From positions 3,658,001 to 3,722,000 of the forward strand of contig NZ_AP022591.1 of assembly GCF_010731795.1 (NCBI RefSeq): DNA of 64,000 nucleotides, read 5' to 3'. The DNA comes from Mycolicibacterium celeriflavum (GTDB taxonomy: Bacteria > Actinomycetota > Actinomycetes > Mycobacteriales > Mycobacteriaceae). A model generated the notes under the pieces. The model did no database searches. It was not told the DNA's origin and was given only the letters and a program-made list of their open reading frames with translations. Positions 46,513-55,587 of the stretch are shown piece by piece (the first letter of the stretch is position 1; each line of letters begins with the position of its first letter). Made by a program: the position numbers and the translations under genes.

Positions 46513-47061
46513 GTGTCAGCGAGCGCGCATGTCTTCTACGAATTGCTGTCCGGAGTTGCGATGCCGTTCGCGTCGGTGATTGGTCCGGTGCCGGCAGCGA
46601 CGGGTTGGGGCATGAGCACCGCAGTAGTACTTCGCATGGCGGAACGTGCCGATAAGCGTCACGAGGCTGTCCTCGGTGTTGTGAACGGCCTGTTCCTGAC
46701 GACCGTGTTGGCTCACTTCATACACTGGCCGAAGCGCTGGAGATTTGGTGTGCCAAGCCTGTCCGAGTGCGAAGGACTATGCGGCCCAATCCTGGTGCCT
46801 TACAACGGTATTCTTTACATTTCGGGGCTCAGTGCTGTAGCCGGATTGCTGGAGAATGGTCGCCGAGGTGCGGTCCGTGGTGCGATCGTCCCGCTGCTGG
46901 GTGTTCCAGTTCTCCTTCGACTGCAGCGGATGGAATTCCGTCGGCTCAGTCTTCAGGCCCGGCGCAATCCTCGGTGGTGGAATCGCCGTCTGCAGATGCA
47001 ACCGCCCGACCGTTCGACATCGTCAGATCCCGACCAACAGGTGCTAGGGGCAGAGTCATAG
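46513..47061 (+). CDS. Conserved membrane protein of unknown function
   Basis: 182 aa from a GTG at 46513, though the frame is open from 46396. It begins VSASAHVFYELLSGVAMPFASVIGP, then has four or so hydrophobic segments, with LAHFIHWPKRW, LVPYNGILYISGL and a basic tail with ARRNPRWWNRRLQM. I recall similar proteins beside TetR and lipid genes in mycobacteria but no function. It follows the hydrolase gene by 179 bp that hold nothing recognisable. Ribosome-site support is weak. Confidence 0.6.
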   Translation: MSASAHVFYELLSGVAMPFASVIGPVPAATGWGMSTAVVLRMAERADKRHEAVLGVVNGLFLTTVLAHFIHWPKRWRFGVPSLSECEGLCGPILVPYNGILYISGLSAVAGLLENGRRGAVRGAIVPLLGVPVLLRLQRMEFRRLSLQARRNPRWWNRRLQMQPPDRSTSSDPDQQVLGAES

Positions 47062-47092
47062 CACGGAGTCGACATGGCGAGCCGATCACCCT

Positions 47093-47668
47093 TCAGTCAA
47101 CGGAGGGTCGAACTCCGTCAGGGGGCCATCCTTCGAGGCCGTCTTCTAGCGGCACGTGCAAGGACCGCAGCAGCGCTGAGAACAATCTCCAATTCCCGAT
47201 CGCGGCGACGAGTTCGACGAGGACGGCCGGGTCCCCGTGCAACGCGCGCTGACACTCAGCCCAGGTTTCATCCGAGATGGTGCCGTCACGCAACGTCTCG
47301 TCTGTCGCCGCCAGTACCGCCCGCTCGGCTTCGCCGAAGTGGCCGGCGTTCTGCCAGTCGCGCACCCCGAGCAGGTCGCGTTCGGGCACATCGAGCAAGC
47401 GGGCAACCCTCCAGTGTTGCGTCCACTCATAGACCGAATCAGTGACCCAGCCGATTCGCATGATGATCAGCTCCCGTAGCCGCGCATCCAGCGCGCCTTT
47501 CCACAGCAACGCCTCCAGCATTCCATGCAATGCGACGGCTACAGGGGGCTGATGAAGCGCGATCCTGAAAACAGACAGTTCAGCCATGGCGTCCGGAATC
47601 CCGCATTGAGCGGCGCGCTCGCGGGCATCTGTCAGGGCAAGCATGTCAACCCGGCTTTGGCTGCTCAC
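47093..47668 (-). CDS. Carboxymuconolactone decarboxylase/AhpD-like family protein
   Basis: 191 aa from the GTG at 47668, preceded by GGAAGGATCC. The all-helical CMD core shows LLWKGALDARLRELIIMRIGWVTDSVYEWTQHWRVARLLDV. The AhpD CxxC is missing: the position reads S-V-Y-E-W-T-Q-H, so a peroxidase role is unlikely, but the catalytic-type Glu/His pattern of CMD proteins is kept. It is probably co-transcribed with the alcohol dehydrogenase gene 35 bp upstream and may act on a lactone or acyl intermediate. Confidence 0.8.
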   Translation of the reverse strand: MSSQSRVDMLALTDARERAAQCGIPDAMAELSVFRIALHQPPVAVALHGMLEALLWKGALDARLRELIIMRIGWVTDSVYEWTQHWRVARLLDVPERDLLGVRDWQNAGHFGEAERAVLAATDETLRDGTISDETWAECQRALHGDPAVLVELVAAIGNWRLFSALLRSLHVPLEDGLEGWPPDGVRPSVD

Positions 47669-47703
47669 GGTGGATCCTTCCGGTTGGGCGCTAGTTGGCG
47701 CTG

Positions 47704-48801
47704 TCAGGCGATCGGCACAAAGACGTTGTGCAGAGCGGGGACCCGGTCCGGCTCGTTGCCGGCCAGAAGGTCGAGCAGCCCGGGCAGGCCGGCGAAACCG
47801 GTGATCTCGCGGTGCAATTCTTCGAAGGGCCAACGCCTAGAGACCAGCAGCTCGATGGCGCTCTGGTAGGCGGGGTAGTCGACCCCCAACGAACCGAAGA
47901 TGCGTAGTTCCTTGAATACGAGCAGGTCTGGCTCGAAGCCCGGCGCTCCGCCGCCGCCGCGTGTGCCCGCGACCACCACGCGTCCGCCGGGCTGCGCGAG
48001 TGCGACGGCGTCCGCGAATGCGGCTGGCGCCTTCGCGGTGACGTCGACGACGACATCTGCGAGCCGGCCGGTCGCCATTTGCAGGGCCTGCGCCGGGTCG
48101 TCTTCGGTGACGTCGATGGTCAGGTCCACGCCGAACTGGTGGGCTGCGGCTAGCCGAGTTCGGTCGCGAGGGCCGACCCCGGTCATCGCGACGAATGCCG
48201 CTCCGGCCTCCTTGGCGGCTACGGCAGCACAAATCCCGCGGATCCCTGGTCCGAGGACCGCGACGACGTCGCCCGGGCTTGTCTCGGGCAACATGGCAGC
48301 CCATTTGATCCCTGCCCCAAGCGGATTGAACAACGTCGCGACGATCGGGTCGAGTCCGTCCGGGACCGGCAACGGCATGGAATCGAACGGCAGATGCAGG
48401 TGGGTTGCATAGCCTCCCCACAGGCCGGGCGGGATGTTCACGTCGACGAAGCCGAACATGGTGGCGAGGCCGTTGCTCGAGCACCTGCGATACTCGCCGC
48501 GGCCGCACGAGTCGCACTCCCGACACGATCGGAACACCTCGACGGCGACTCGCTGACCCACCGAGACGCCCCAACGCTCGCGCGCGGCGTCACCGATTCC
48601 CTCGATGACGCCGATGATCTCGTGTCCGGGGATGAAGGCGAACCCCGTCGGCAGGTGTCCGCTGAACTGCTCGTGGTCGGTTCCGCAGAGCCCGCACGCC
48701 TCGATCCGCAGGAGACCGGACTCGTCGTCGATGCGCGGCACCGGAAGATGCCGCCGTTCAAGGGTGCGCGGCTTGGTCAGCACGAGCGCGTCGGCGTTCA
48801 C
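47704..48801 (-). CDS. Zinc-binding alcohol dehydrogenase (MDR family)
   Basis: 365 aa from the GTG at 48801, overlapping the upstream thiolase stop (GTGA). The catalytic zinc site is in EACGLCGTDHEQF and PGHEIIGVIEGIG. The structural zinc cysteines are in CRECDSCGRGEYRRC. The Rossmann motif is VVAVLGPGIRGICAAVAAKEAGA. It oxidises or reduces an alcohol/aldehyde or a 3-hydroxyacyl-like substrate with NAD(P). The operon thiolase-ADH-CMD suggests degradation of a ring or branched lipid. Confidence 0.88.
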   Translation of the reverse strand: MNADALVLTKPRTLERRHLPVPRIDDESGLLRIEACGLCGTDHEQFSGHLPTGFAFIPGHEIIGVIEGIGDAARERWGVSVGQRVAVEVFRSCRECDSCGRGEYRRCSSNGLATMFGFVDVNIPPGLWGGYATHLHLPFDSMPLPVPDGLDPIVATLFNPLGAGIKWAAMLPETSPGDVVAVLGPGIRGICAAVAAKEAGAAFVAMTGVGPRDRTRLAAAHQFGVDLTIDVTEDDPAQALQMATGRLADVVVDVTAKAPAAFADAVALAQPGGRVVVAGTRGGGGAPGFEPDLLVFKELRIFGSLGVDYPAYQSAIELLVSRRWPFEELHREITGFAGLPGLLDLLAGNEPDRVPALHNVFVPIA

Positions 48802-50291
48802 GACAGTTCGAATTCGACGTGTCCGTCCGCCTGCCGCACGGCGACTTGGTGTCCGACGCACATGTCTCGTGACATTGCCACCGCCACCTCGGCATCGTCA
48901 CTGCGCGCCGCGACGCGGCGGCCGTCGGTCATGCGCGCGAAAATCGGCACCCAGGAGGGGCCTTGGTCACGGTCGTGCACGACGGTGTATCCATCTATGG
49001 TCGCCTCTCCGGATGCGTCGGCGGGAGAAGCGACCGGGAGGGAGGTGCCGTCGATCGCAGACTGCGCATCGGCCATGTCCGGAGTCTGCCATCCCGTTGG
49101 CGGTGGAGTCGCCGACCACAGACCCAGCGAGTGCTTTGTGATGTACCAGCCCAGTCCGGACACGAGCCCGACGGCGTCCGGGTCGCTCCTGCAGCGTCGC
49201 ACCATCTCGACGATCGAATGGCTGACATAGTTGTTACCCGGCCCTCCGTGGTAGGGCAGTCCGCCGGTCACCGTGAACCCGCGGTCATCCGCCGGGTCGA
49301 GATCCAAGGCGTCGATCGCCGCCTCGACCGCGGAAGGAAAGCAAGAGTAGAAATCAAACCATCTAATGTCGTCGATGTGAAGTCCACTGGCCGCCAATAC
49401 CGCCTTGCCGGCGGCCCTTATTCCGGCGGAACGACCCAGATCAGGCCGCTGAACCGGGAAATACACGTCGTTGCATGTGGCCGACGACCACGGGAAGACC
49501 CAACGATCACTGGGCACTCCGAGTTCCTCGGCGACTTCGGCGGCCATGATCACGAAAGCGGCAGCCATATCCACGGCGATGATGCTGTTGAGCAGCTTCG
49601 GGTACGGCTCGCACACCATCCGGTTAGCCGGGGAGACCGTGCTGAGCTCGTCTGCGCTACGGGCACGCGGAAACCAGGCCTGCTCGAGATGTCGGGACGC
49701 CTCAACCGTGAACGGAGCCATCAAGTCACCCAGCCAGCGGCGCTGTTCGTCGAATGTGCGGCCTGATCGGGCCGCGATCGCGGATTCGAAGATCGGGTAC
49801 ACCTCGTGCGGCCAATGTAACCCGGCGCCCACCTCGGCTTCGCTCAGTCCCGGGCGGGTGTCACCGAGTGACTCGTCCTGTGCTGCGATGGGTTTGGGCT
49901 CCAAAAGTGCGCTACCGGATGCGACTTTGCGTGCTGACGCGCCGCTTTCCGCTCCGACGATCAGAGCCGCGTCGCTGACGCCGCGCCAAATGCGGCGGCC
50001 GAGGACCTCGACCAGATACTGGGGGGTGTTGCCGCCGACCGGACAACTGATGCGATGATCCGGCGTCAGCCCAGTCGCTTCGGCAATCCTCGACGCGGGG
50101 TTGTCGCGTGGGATCATCAAGATTCCGGGCGTCGCCACGGTATCGATGCGATGCCCGATCGCGGCCGAAGCATCATGCAGCGCTCGACGCGCGGCCTCGG
50201 CGGCCAAATCGATGGGATCGACGGTGCCTTCACCGCGATGTGTGAGTTCACCGACGCCGACGACAACCGGAGTGCGTGGTGGGATGGCCAA
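48798..50291 (-). CDS. Thiolase-like acetyl-CoA acetyltransferase with C-terminal OB-type domain
   Basis: 497 aa. The thiolase fold is seen in TPVVVGVGELTHRGEG, AAEAARRALHDA, DAALIVGAESGASARKV, WFDFYSCFPSAVEAA and GGLPYHGGPGNNYVSHSIVEM. The last about 90 residues (GYTVVHDRDQGPSWVPIFARM ... CVGHQ) look like an appended OB/DUF35-type domain, as in the non-canonical acetyl-CoA acetyltransferases of mycobacteria. The standard Cys nucleophile motif of classical thiolases is not obvious, so it may be a lyase- or SCP2-like variant involved in side-chain or sterol catabolism. It is the first gene of its operon, divergent from a TetR. Confidence 0.82.
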   Translation of the reverse strand: MAIPPRTPVVVGVGELTHRGEGTVDPIDLAAEAARRALHDASAAIGHRIDTVATPGILMIPRDNPASRIAEATGLTPDHRISCPVGGNTPQYLVEVLGRRIWRGVSDAALIVGAESGASARKVASGSALLEPKPIAAQDESLGDTRPGLSEAEVGAGLHWPHEVYPIFESAIAARSGRTFDEQRRWLGDLMAPFTVEASRHLEQAWFPRARSADELSTVSPANRMVCEPYPKLLNSIIAVDMAAAFVIMAAEVAEELGVPSDRWVFPWSSATCNDVYFPVQRPDLGRSAGIRAAGKAVLAASGLHIDDIRWFDFYSCFPSAVEAAIDALDLDPADDRGFTVTGGLPYHGGPGNNYVSHSIVEMVRRCRSDPDAVGLVSGLGWYITKHSLGLWSATPPPTGWQTPDMADAQSAIDGTSLPVASPADASGEATIDGYTVVHDRDQGPSWVPIFARMTDGRRVAARSDDAEVAVAMSRDMCVGHQVAVRQADGHVEFELS

Positions 50292-50323
50292 CGGTCAGAT
50301 CACGCTCATCGTCGAGGTCTTCT

Positions 50324-50367
50324 ATGCGACACGACTGCGATATTGTCACATCCGTTTCCATGCGACA
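50324..50367. promoter_or_regulatory. ATGCGACA repeats in a divergent promoter region
   Basis: ATGCGACA occurs at 50324-50331 and 50360-50367, and an inverted near-copy TGTCACAT lies between them at 50344-50351. The cluster sits between the thiolase start (50291) and the TetR start (50418), so it is a candidate operator array. A TTGACA hexamer follows at 50396-50401. Confidence 0.45.
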
Positions 50368-50417
50368 ACCGCGGGTGTTCGACAGAGCGAGTCCCTTGAC
50401 AGGGCATACTCGTACCC

Positions 50418-51065
50418 GTGACGAAGAGATCGTTGCGGCGGGGCGACGCGACTCCTGGGCGAAACCGCGATATGGCGCGCGATCGCCTACTCGACGCCGC
50501 CGAAACGTGCCTGCAAGGCAAGGGGCTGTCGGGCACCACGATGGAGGATATCGCCAGGCATGCGGGCGTATCGCGCGCCACGGTCTATCGCTACTTCGCT
50601 AGTCGCGAATCCGTCGTATCCGGTGTCATCGTCCGCGCAGCGGAACGCTACCTGCACCGCACCAGCGGACGGATCTTGGCGCACACCGACTTGGGCTCTG
50701 CCATATTGGACTTCGTTGCAGTCACGGTGCGCGCGGCACGCCGCGAACCGATAATCGGCATGCTCTTCGCCAGCGACGATGAACTCGCCGGCGTGGGACT
50801 GGCCGAGGGAACGTCGGTGGCGCTGTTCGAACTCGTCGCCGAGTTTCTGCGACCCGTGTTCGCCGCACACTGGCATCAACTCGAAGCCGGCGTTTCGGTC
50901 GATGACGCCGCCGAATGGATTTTGCGCATCATCCTCAGCTTGCTCGCGGTTCGCGGCCCCCGGCACCGCAGCCCCGAAGGAATCGATGCTTTCTTGCGCC
51001 GATTCCTGCTTCCCGCGCTACTGGCCGACACTCACAGTTGCATTGCTGCGACAACTGCGGAGTAG
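50418..51065 (+). CDS. TetR-family regulator
   Basis: 215 aa from a GTG at 50418. The N-terminus is basic (MTKRSLRRGDATPGRNRD). The HTH is ARDRLLDAAETCLQGKG ... IARHAGVSRATVYRYFASRESV. The C-terminal half includes DAAEWILRIILSLLAVRGP. It is divergent from the thiolase-ADH-CMD operon and directly upstream of the thioesterase and hydrolase genes, so it may control either side. Confidence 0.88.
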   Translation: MTKRSLRRGDATPGRNRDMARDRLLDAAETCLQGKGLSGTTMEDIARHAGVSRATVYRYFASRESVVSGVIVRAAERYLHRTSGRILAHTDLGSAILDFVAVTVRAARREPIIGMLFASDDELAGVGLAEGTSVALFELVAEFLRPVFAAHWHQLEAGVSVDDAAEWILRIILSLLAVRGPRHRSPEGIDAFLRRFLLPALLADTHSCIAATTAE

Positions 51066-51113
51066 TGTCTCAGCGATGGCATCGGTATCGCTGAACGAAA
51101 CGAGGCGCTGACC

Positions 51114-51548
51114 ATGGACTTCCCCCAGTTCAACAAGCAAATAGCCGAGGAGCTCCAGCACGCGGGGGGAACCTCGGGAGGGCTCGCCAAGTACTTGGAC
51201 TTCCGCCACATCGAGTTCTCCGCCGGGAGACTGGTAGTGGAAATGGACGCCCGAGCCGATTTGTTGACTCCTTTCGGCACTCTGCATGGCGGATGCCTGT
51301 CAGCGATGGTCGACCACTGCTTGGGCGTGGTGTTCTATCCGGTGATCCCACCTGGGTCATGGGTGGCCACAACCGAATTCAAACTGAACCTCCTACGTCC
51401 GGTGTCCAGTGGAGTCTGCGTTGCGGTCGCCGACATCATCGCGCTGGGGAAGCGTAGCGGCGTCGCCAGGATCGACATCACCAATACGGGACGCCCGGTA
51501 TGCGCCGCACAGGGAACAGTGACCGTCGTCGCCCAGAGCGCCTCGTGA
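51114..51548 (+). CDS. Hotdog-fold PaaI-type thioesterase
   Basis: 144 aa from the ATG at 51114. The PaaI signature is clear: LTPFGTLHGGCLSAMVDHCLG, with the HGG turn and the catalytic Asp. The C-terminal strand reads GVARIDITNTGRPVCAAQGTVTVV. Probably hydrolyses an acyl- or aryl-CoA. It lies 48 bp after the TetR in the same direction and 52 bp before the alpha/beta hydrolase. Confidence 0.88.
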   Translation: MDFPQFNKQIAEELQHAGGTSGGLAKYLDFRHIEFSAGRLVVEMDARADLLTPFGTLHGGCLSAMVDHCLGVVFYPVIPPGSWVATTEFKLNLLRPVSSGVCVAVADIIALGKRSGVARIDITNTGRPVCAAQGTVTVVAQSAS

Positions 51549-51600
51549 TCCGGTCGCGGAACGAGAACGCTGCCCAAGGCGACCATCGAGGACACAGCAA

Positions 51601-52500
51601 ATGACCTCAACGTTCGAGCGCGTCCGCAACGAAGACGGAACCGCCCTTGCAGCCGATGTCTACCGACACGAATCCGCCCGCGCGGTCGTCATACTGCTGC
51701 ACGGCGGTGGACAGAACCGCCATGCCTGGGCGACTACGGCGCGCCGCTTACACGCGCGCGGGTATACCGTCGTCGCTTACGACGCCCGCGGTCACGGCGA
51801 CAGCGAGTGGGACCCCGATGGTCGATACGATCTCGACCGACTTGCATCCGACCTGCTGTCGATTCGCCGATATGCCAGCGATGGCCGCCCGCCAGCTGTC
51901 GTTGGCGCATCCTTGGGCGGCATGACGGTGTTGGGAACGCATTTGGTGGCGCCTGCCGATCTGTGGGGAGCCGTCGTACTGGTCGACATAACTCCGCGAA
52001 TGGAGTTTCACGGAGCACGCCGCGTCGTGTCTTTCATGGGCGCCCATCCCGACGGATTCGATACGCTCGACGCGGCCGCGGACGTCATTGCCCAGTACAA
52101 CCGGCATCGCGCTCGGCCCAAGAACTTGGACGGTCTCCGAAAGGTCTTGCAGCAGCGCGACGACGGTCGGTGGATCTGGCGATGGGATCCGGCGTTCATA
52201 GCTTCCAACTTCGAGTTCCTGCAGGGCGACCCAGCAACTGGTGCCAAAGAATTCGGCGCCATAAGCGACCTTCTCATCGAAGGGGCCCGCCGCGTGCGAG
52301 CACCAACGCTTCTCATTCGCGGCGTTCACTCCGACGTGACGTCGCAGCAGTCGGTCGAGGAGTTCCTCGAAGTCGTACCGCACGCCGAGGCTGTCGACGT
52401 TTCGGGCACGGGCCACATGGTTGCGGGCGACGACAACGACGCCTTCACTTCGGCAGTCGCAGATTTTCTCGACCGCACGCTGAACGACTCGTCGGACTGA
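51601..52500 (+). CDS. Alpha/beta hydrolase
   Basis: 299 aa. The nucleophile elbow is VGASLGGM (G-x-S-x-G), the oxyanion region LLHGGGQNRHAW near residue 33, an early acid-region motif VAYDARGHGDSEW, and the catalytic His in SGTGHMVAGDDND near the C-terminus. This arrangement fits esterases, lactonases and haloperoxidase-like enzymes. The substrate is unknown. Its neighbours suggest a catabolic hydrolase acting on an acyl or ring-cleavage product. No signal peptide is present. Confidence 0.88.
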   Translation: MTSTFERVRNEDGTALAADVYRHESARAVVILLHGGGQNRHAWATTARRLHARGYTVVAYDARGHGDSEWDPDGRYDLDRLASDLLSIRRYASDGRPPAVVGASLGGMTVLGTHLVAPADLWGAVVLVDITPRMEFHGARRVVSFMGAHPDGFDTLDAAADVIAQYNRHRARPKNLDGLRKVLQQRDDGRWIWRWDPAFIASNFEFLQGDPATGAKEFGAISDLLIEGARRVRAPTLLIRGVHSDVTSQQSVEEFLEVVPHAEAVDVSGTGHMVAGDDNDAFTSAVADFLDRTLNDSSD

Positions 52501-52924
52501 GCGTCTTTCAGGGCCTTGCGATGGCCGCGGCCCGGCGACGTCAGGTTGTCAAGGCCTCACGAACCGCTTCCGTGAACGCATTCCTCGGGGGGGTTGCACA
52601 TCCGCGGGTACGAAGGCCTCGATGCCAAACGAAAATACCGACAACGCCAGACCGAGCAACGGCCAGACCGACGAAGATGAGCTTCCACGTCCACACCTCC
52701 AGCGGGGCCCGGAGCACAAGACGCCGACCACGGAACTCGACGCTGCACACCCGGATCCCAACACCCCGCGGCTGTCATATCCGGCCGAAAGGCGAGGAGG
52801 TAGTTCCGGGATGAGTTCTATCAACGTCGCAACTGGCCGGGTTTTCAACCGTCGTCAACATCGACAATGAGATCGGCTTGGGGAGACGAAGGCGAAGGCC
52901 TTGCTGGGCTCAGTGGCACGCTCT
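52501..52924. other. Segment without a recognisable gene
   Basis: 424 bp. Several short overlapping minus-strand frames (for example 52541-52750, with WTWKLIFVGLAVARSGVVGI) look as if pieces of a small membrane protein may have decayed by frameshift, but no family is identifiable. No ribosome site or clear promoter is seen. Confidence 0.4.
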
Positions 52925-53473
52925 TTACGCGCTCAAAGCTGGCCCGAGGAACCGCTCAATGATCTCACGTTCTGTGCCAGGAACGCTTGCCGGCCAGTGC
53001 CACAGCGCAAGCACTGCGCGTACGAACCACTGGGCGGCGGCCTCGTCGTGACGGTCTGAGCCGATCATGCTTGTCGCGATGCCGGTGACGATGGGCGAGG
53101 TCTCGATCCATCGCCGGTTCTTCGGATTGGATGACCGAAGCAGTTGTTGGACAATGTGTTCCGTGCGGAGGTGGTGTAGGGCCACGCTGACGGCGACGAC
53201 GATCCGCTCATGCCCTGTCAAATCGCAGATTGCGTCGTCCACGGCGTTTACGATGCGCGACGACAGCCTCACCACGACCGCTTCGCAAATCGCGGCTTTC
53301 CCACCCGCGTGACGGTAGATCGTTGCCGGCGAACAGTGGACCGACGCGGCGAGTTCGTGGATGGAGAAATCATCGAAGCCTCGGCGTCCGATCAAACTCG
53401 CGGCCGCCTGGAGAATCCTTTCAGTCGCAGCGGCCGCTCTGGGCTGCTCGAGTAGCCAGTCGTTGCCTGTCAC
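52925..53473 (-). CDS. TetR-family regulator
   Basis: About 182 aa from a GTG at 53473. The frame is open to 53566, but that would run through an excellent palindrome, so the shorter start is preferred. The HTH is ATERILQAAASLIGRRGFDDFSIHELAASVHCSPATIYRHAGGK. The C-terminal part includes RAVLALWHWPASVPGTEREIIERFLGPAL, resembling TetRs next to P450 genes. It is divergent from the P450 gene. Confidence 0.83.
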   Translation of the reverse strand: MTGNDWLLEQPRAAAATERILQAAASLIGRRGFDDFSIHELAASVHCSPATIYRHAGGKAAICEAVVVRLSSRIVNAVDDAICDLTGHERIVVAVSVALHHLRTEHIVQQLLRSSNPKNRRWIETSPIVTGIATSMIGSDRHDEAAAQWFVRAVLALWHWPASVPGTEREIIERFLGPALSA

Positions 53474-53517
53474 TTCCAAGGCCTTCCGATGTTCGACACC
53501 CCTGGTCGGCTTGGGAG

Positions 53518-53536
53518 AATTCTCGGAATGAGAATT
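53518..53536. promoter_or_regulatory. Palindromic operator AATTCTC-GGAAT-GAGAATT
   Basis: Seven-base perfect arms (53518-53524 and 53530-53536) with a 5-nt spacer, overlapping a second palindrome GAGAATTCTC at 53515-53524. It lies 45-63 bp before the preferred TetR start and upstream of the P450 gene at 53735, consistent with a TetR operator. Confidence 0.7.
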
Positions 53537-53734
53537 AATAGACTCTCCCAATCGCAGTATTAGCATTTCACAGCTCTATAGTGATAATCCAGACCCGCCG
53601 AGGGCAGACGATTTCCTATCAACTGTTGCCGCACCATTGACGCGGTGGATCGCCGTTGGCCAGCCTTGATGCCATGACATACTGCGCAGCGCGCTCAGGC
53701 ACCAACCGTCCGGCGACCTTAGCGGGGACTACCG

Positions 53735-55036
53735 ATGAGTAGATGGCGCTCGGATAGCGCGGTGCGGCAAATCGGGGCACCGGTGGTGGCGGCTGTCGGA
53801 ATGAACATTGCTGCGGCCGTACGGGTCCGGCGCCGTGGCTATGCAGGATGGACCGGTGCGGTAAACACCGATTACGATCCACTCGATCCAGCGACCGCGG
53901 CGCAGCCATTCGATGCCTATCGCGCGCTGCACGCCGGAGGGCGGGTGCACTACAACCCCAAACGTGCGACCTTCATTCTGAGCCGACACGAAGACATCCG
54001 AGCAGCCCTACGCGACACCGACGCCGTCACAAGTAGCCAGGGCGTCACCCGAATGAAGATCTCGGCACCGATCTTGGTGCTCACCGACGGCGATGACCAC
54101 ACCCGGCTTCGCAAACAGGTTCAACCCGGGTTCACCAGGGGAGCTATGAGCGACTGGCAGGGGATGGCAGACCAACTCGCCAAAGAACTCGTCGCCGACG
54201 TCGTCGCCAACCCCGGTTGCGACGTTATGGAGCGCCTCGCCGTGCCTTTGCCCATCCGAATGATCGCGCACATAATCGGGATTCCGCCCGAAGATGTCCA
54301 GAACTTCCGATCATGGTCCGAAGACGGTGTCGGCGTCATCAATGCCGGCGTGAGCCCCGCCGGGCTGCGGCAGGGGCTCAAGGGGGTTCGGGCGATTGCG
54401 GCACTGCGCCGGTACTTCAAGGATCAGTTGGCCTCGGGCAAGCTCAAGGGGTCAGATACCGTACTGGGTCGGCTCGTCGATAACAACGAGGACGGCAAGC
54501 TCTCCGACGACGAGCTCTTCTTCATCGCGATGCTCCTGTTATTCGCTGGGAATGAAACCACCACCAACCTCATCGGCGGGATGTTCGACACCCTTGCCCA
54601 CGCCCCCGATCAGTTCGCCATGATCCGAGACGATCCCGACCTGATCCCCAGCGCTGTCGAGGAACAGCTGCGGTACTCGGCGCCCATCCAAAACCTGTAC
54701 CGCTACACTCGCACCGACTACAGGGTCGGCGAGGTGACTATCCCGAGCGGGTCGCGGCTCTTGTTGGCATTCGGCGCGGCCAATCGCGACCCTGAGGTCT
54801 TCGAGGATCCCGATACCTACCGCGCTGACCGAAATCCGCGCAATCACATCGCATTCGGCTACGGCGTTCACATGTGCATCGGAGCAACCCTCAGTCGCAT
54901 GGAGGGCCAGGCGGTGCTCCGCGAACTCACTTCCCAAGCCTCGGCCATCGCAGCGGCCGGTTCGGCCACCTGGTCAACCAACAGCTCACTTCGGGGCACC
55001 ACTTATCTGCCGATTCGGCTGACACCCGCGCGGTGA
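53735..55036 (+). CDS. Cytochrome P450
   Basis: 433 aa monooxygenase. The heme-binding signature FGYGVHMCIGATLSRMEG places the thiolate at Cys381. The I-helix oxygen-activation motif is LLFAGNETTTNLIGG, and the K-helix ExxR is in VEEQLRYSAPIQ. The first 40 residues are an unusual basic/hydrophobic extension before DPLDPATAAQPFDAYRAL; a later start is possible. Substrate class cannot be told. It is similar in style to steroid/terpenoid-oxidising mycobacterial CYPs. It is divergent from a TetR with its own operator. No ferredoxin gene is adjacent. Confidence 0.92.
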   Translation: MSRWRSDSAVRQIGAPVVAAVGMNIAAAVRVRRRGYAGWTGAVNTDYDPLDPATAAQPFDAYRALHAGGRVHYNPKRATFILSRHEDIRAALRDTDAVTSSQGVTRMKISAPILVLTDGDDHTRLRKQVQPGFTRGAMSDWQGMADQLAKELVADVVANPGCDVMERLAVPLPIRMIAHIIGIPPEDVQNFRSWSEDGVGVINAGVSPAGLRQGLKGVRAIAALRRYFKDQLASGKLKGSDTVLGRLVDNNEDGKLSDDELFFIAMLLLFAGNETTTNLIGGMFDTLAHAPDQFAMIRDDPDLIPSAVEEQLRYSAPIQNLYRYTRTDYRVGEVTIPSGSRLLLAFGAANRDPEVFEDPDTYRADRNPRNHIAFGYGVHMCIGATLSRMEGQAVLRELTSQASAIAAAGSATWSTNSSLRGTTYLPIRLTPAR

Positions 55037-55587
55037 TGAACGAGGACTGTCCGAGAAACCGATGCGTGAATCAACGCGTAATCGGTGACGGTGGATCTCA
55101 GCTGGGTGCGCCACGCCAGAGCGTGGGCTTGGCCGCAGTCGACCGCGGTACTCCTCGCAGCGTAGTAACACCGGTAGTCTCGGACGGATGGGTGTGGTGA
55201 CCGACGGCGATCCGGATGTCTCGGGCCTCGTGGTCCGAGTCCGATTCATGTTTCGACGCTGCCACCGGGCTCTACTGCGGGAAGGCTGATCGGGTGGAGT
55301 CGTCGGTCGCCGCCGTACGACACTGAAGCACCCCCCTTTCGCCGAAGCTCATGGGCGTCAGGGACGCTCAAGCACCTATCGCAAGGTGACAGGCGAGCGC
55401 ATGGCAAGACCCACCCGCAACACATGCCGGATGTCGTGTTCCTCCCGGTTGTCTCGGCCGACAAGTCCCAACCCTGCGCCTCTAAACGTTAGCGACAAAT
55501 AACATCTTCAGCTATTTGCAGCGGTGACCTTGGCTACTCGTCGCGACAACACTTCCCAAACCCGAGCTCCGCCTCCGGTGTCGTGCC
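55037..55587. other. 551-bp segment without a recognisable gene
   Basis: Lies between the convergent P450 and fadD stops. Short frames (for example on the minus strand at 55246-55464) have no recognisable domains or good ribosome sites. No ferredoxin-like Cys cluster and no strong hairpin were found. It is possibly decayed sequence. Confidence 0.45.

Noticed and set aside
47093..47668. AhpD-type peroxidase function for the CMD-family protein
   Set aside because: The CxxC redox motif is absent at the expected place, so only the family fold is claimed.
52541..52848. Short minus-strand frames with hydrophobic stretches
   Set aside because: Three overlapping frames of similar quality and no family; described only as a gene-free segment.
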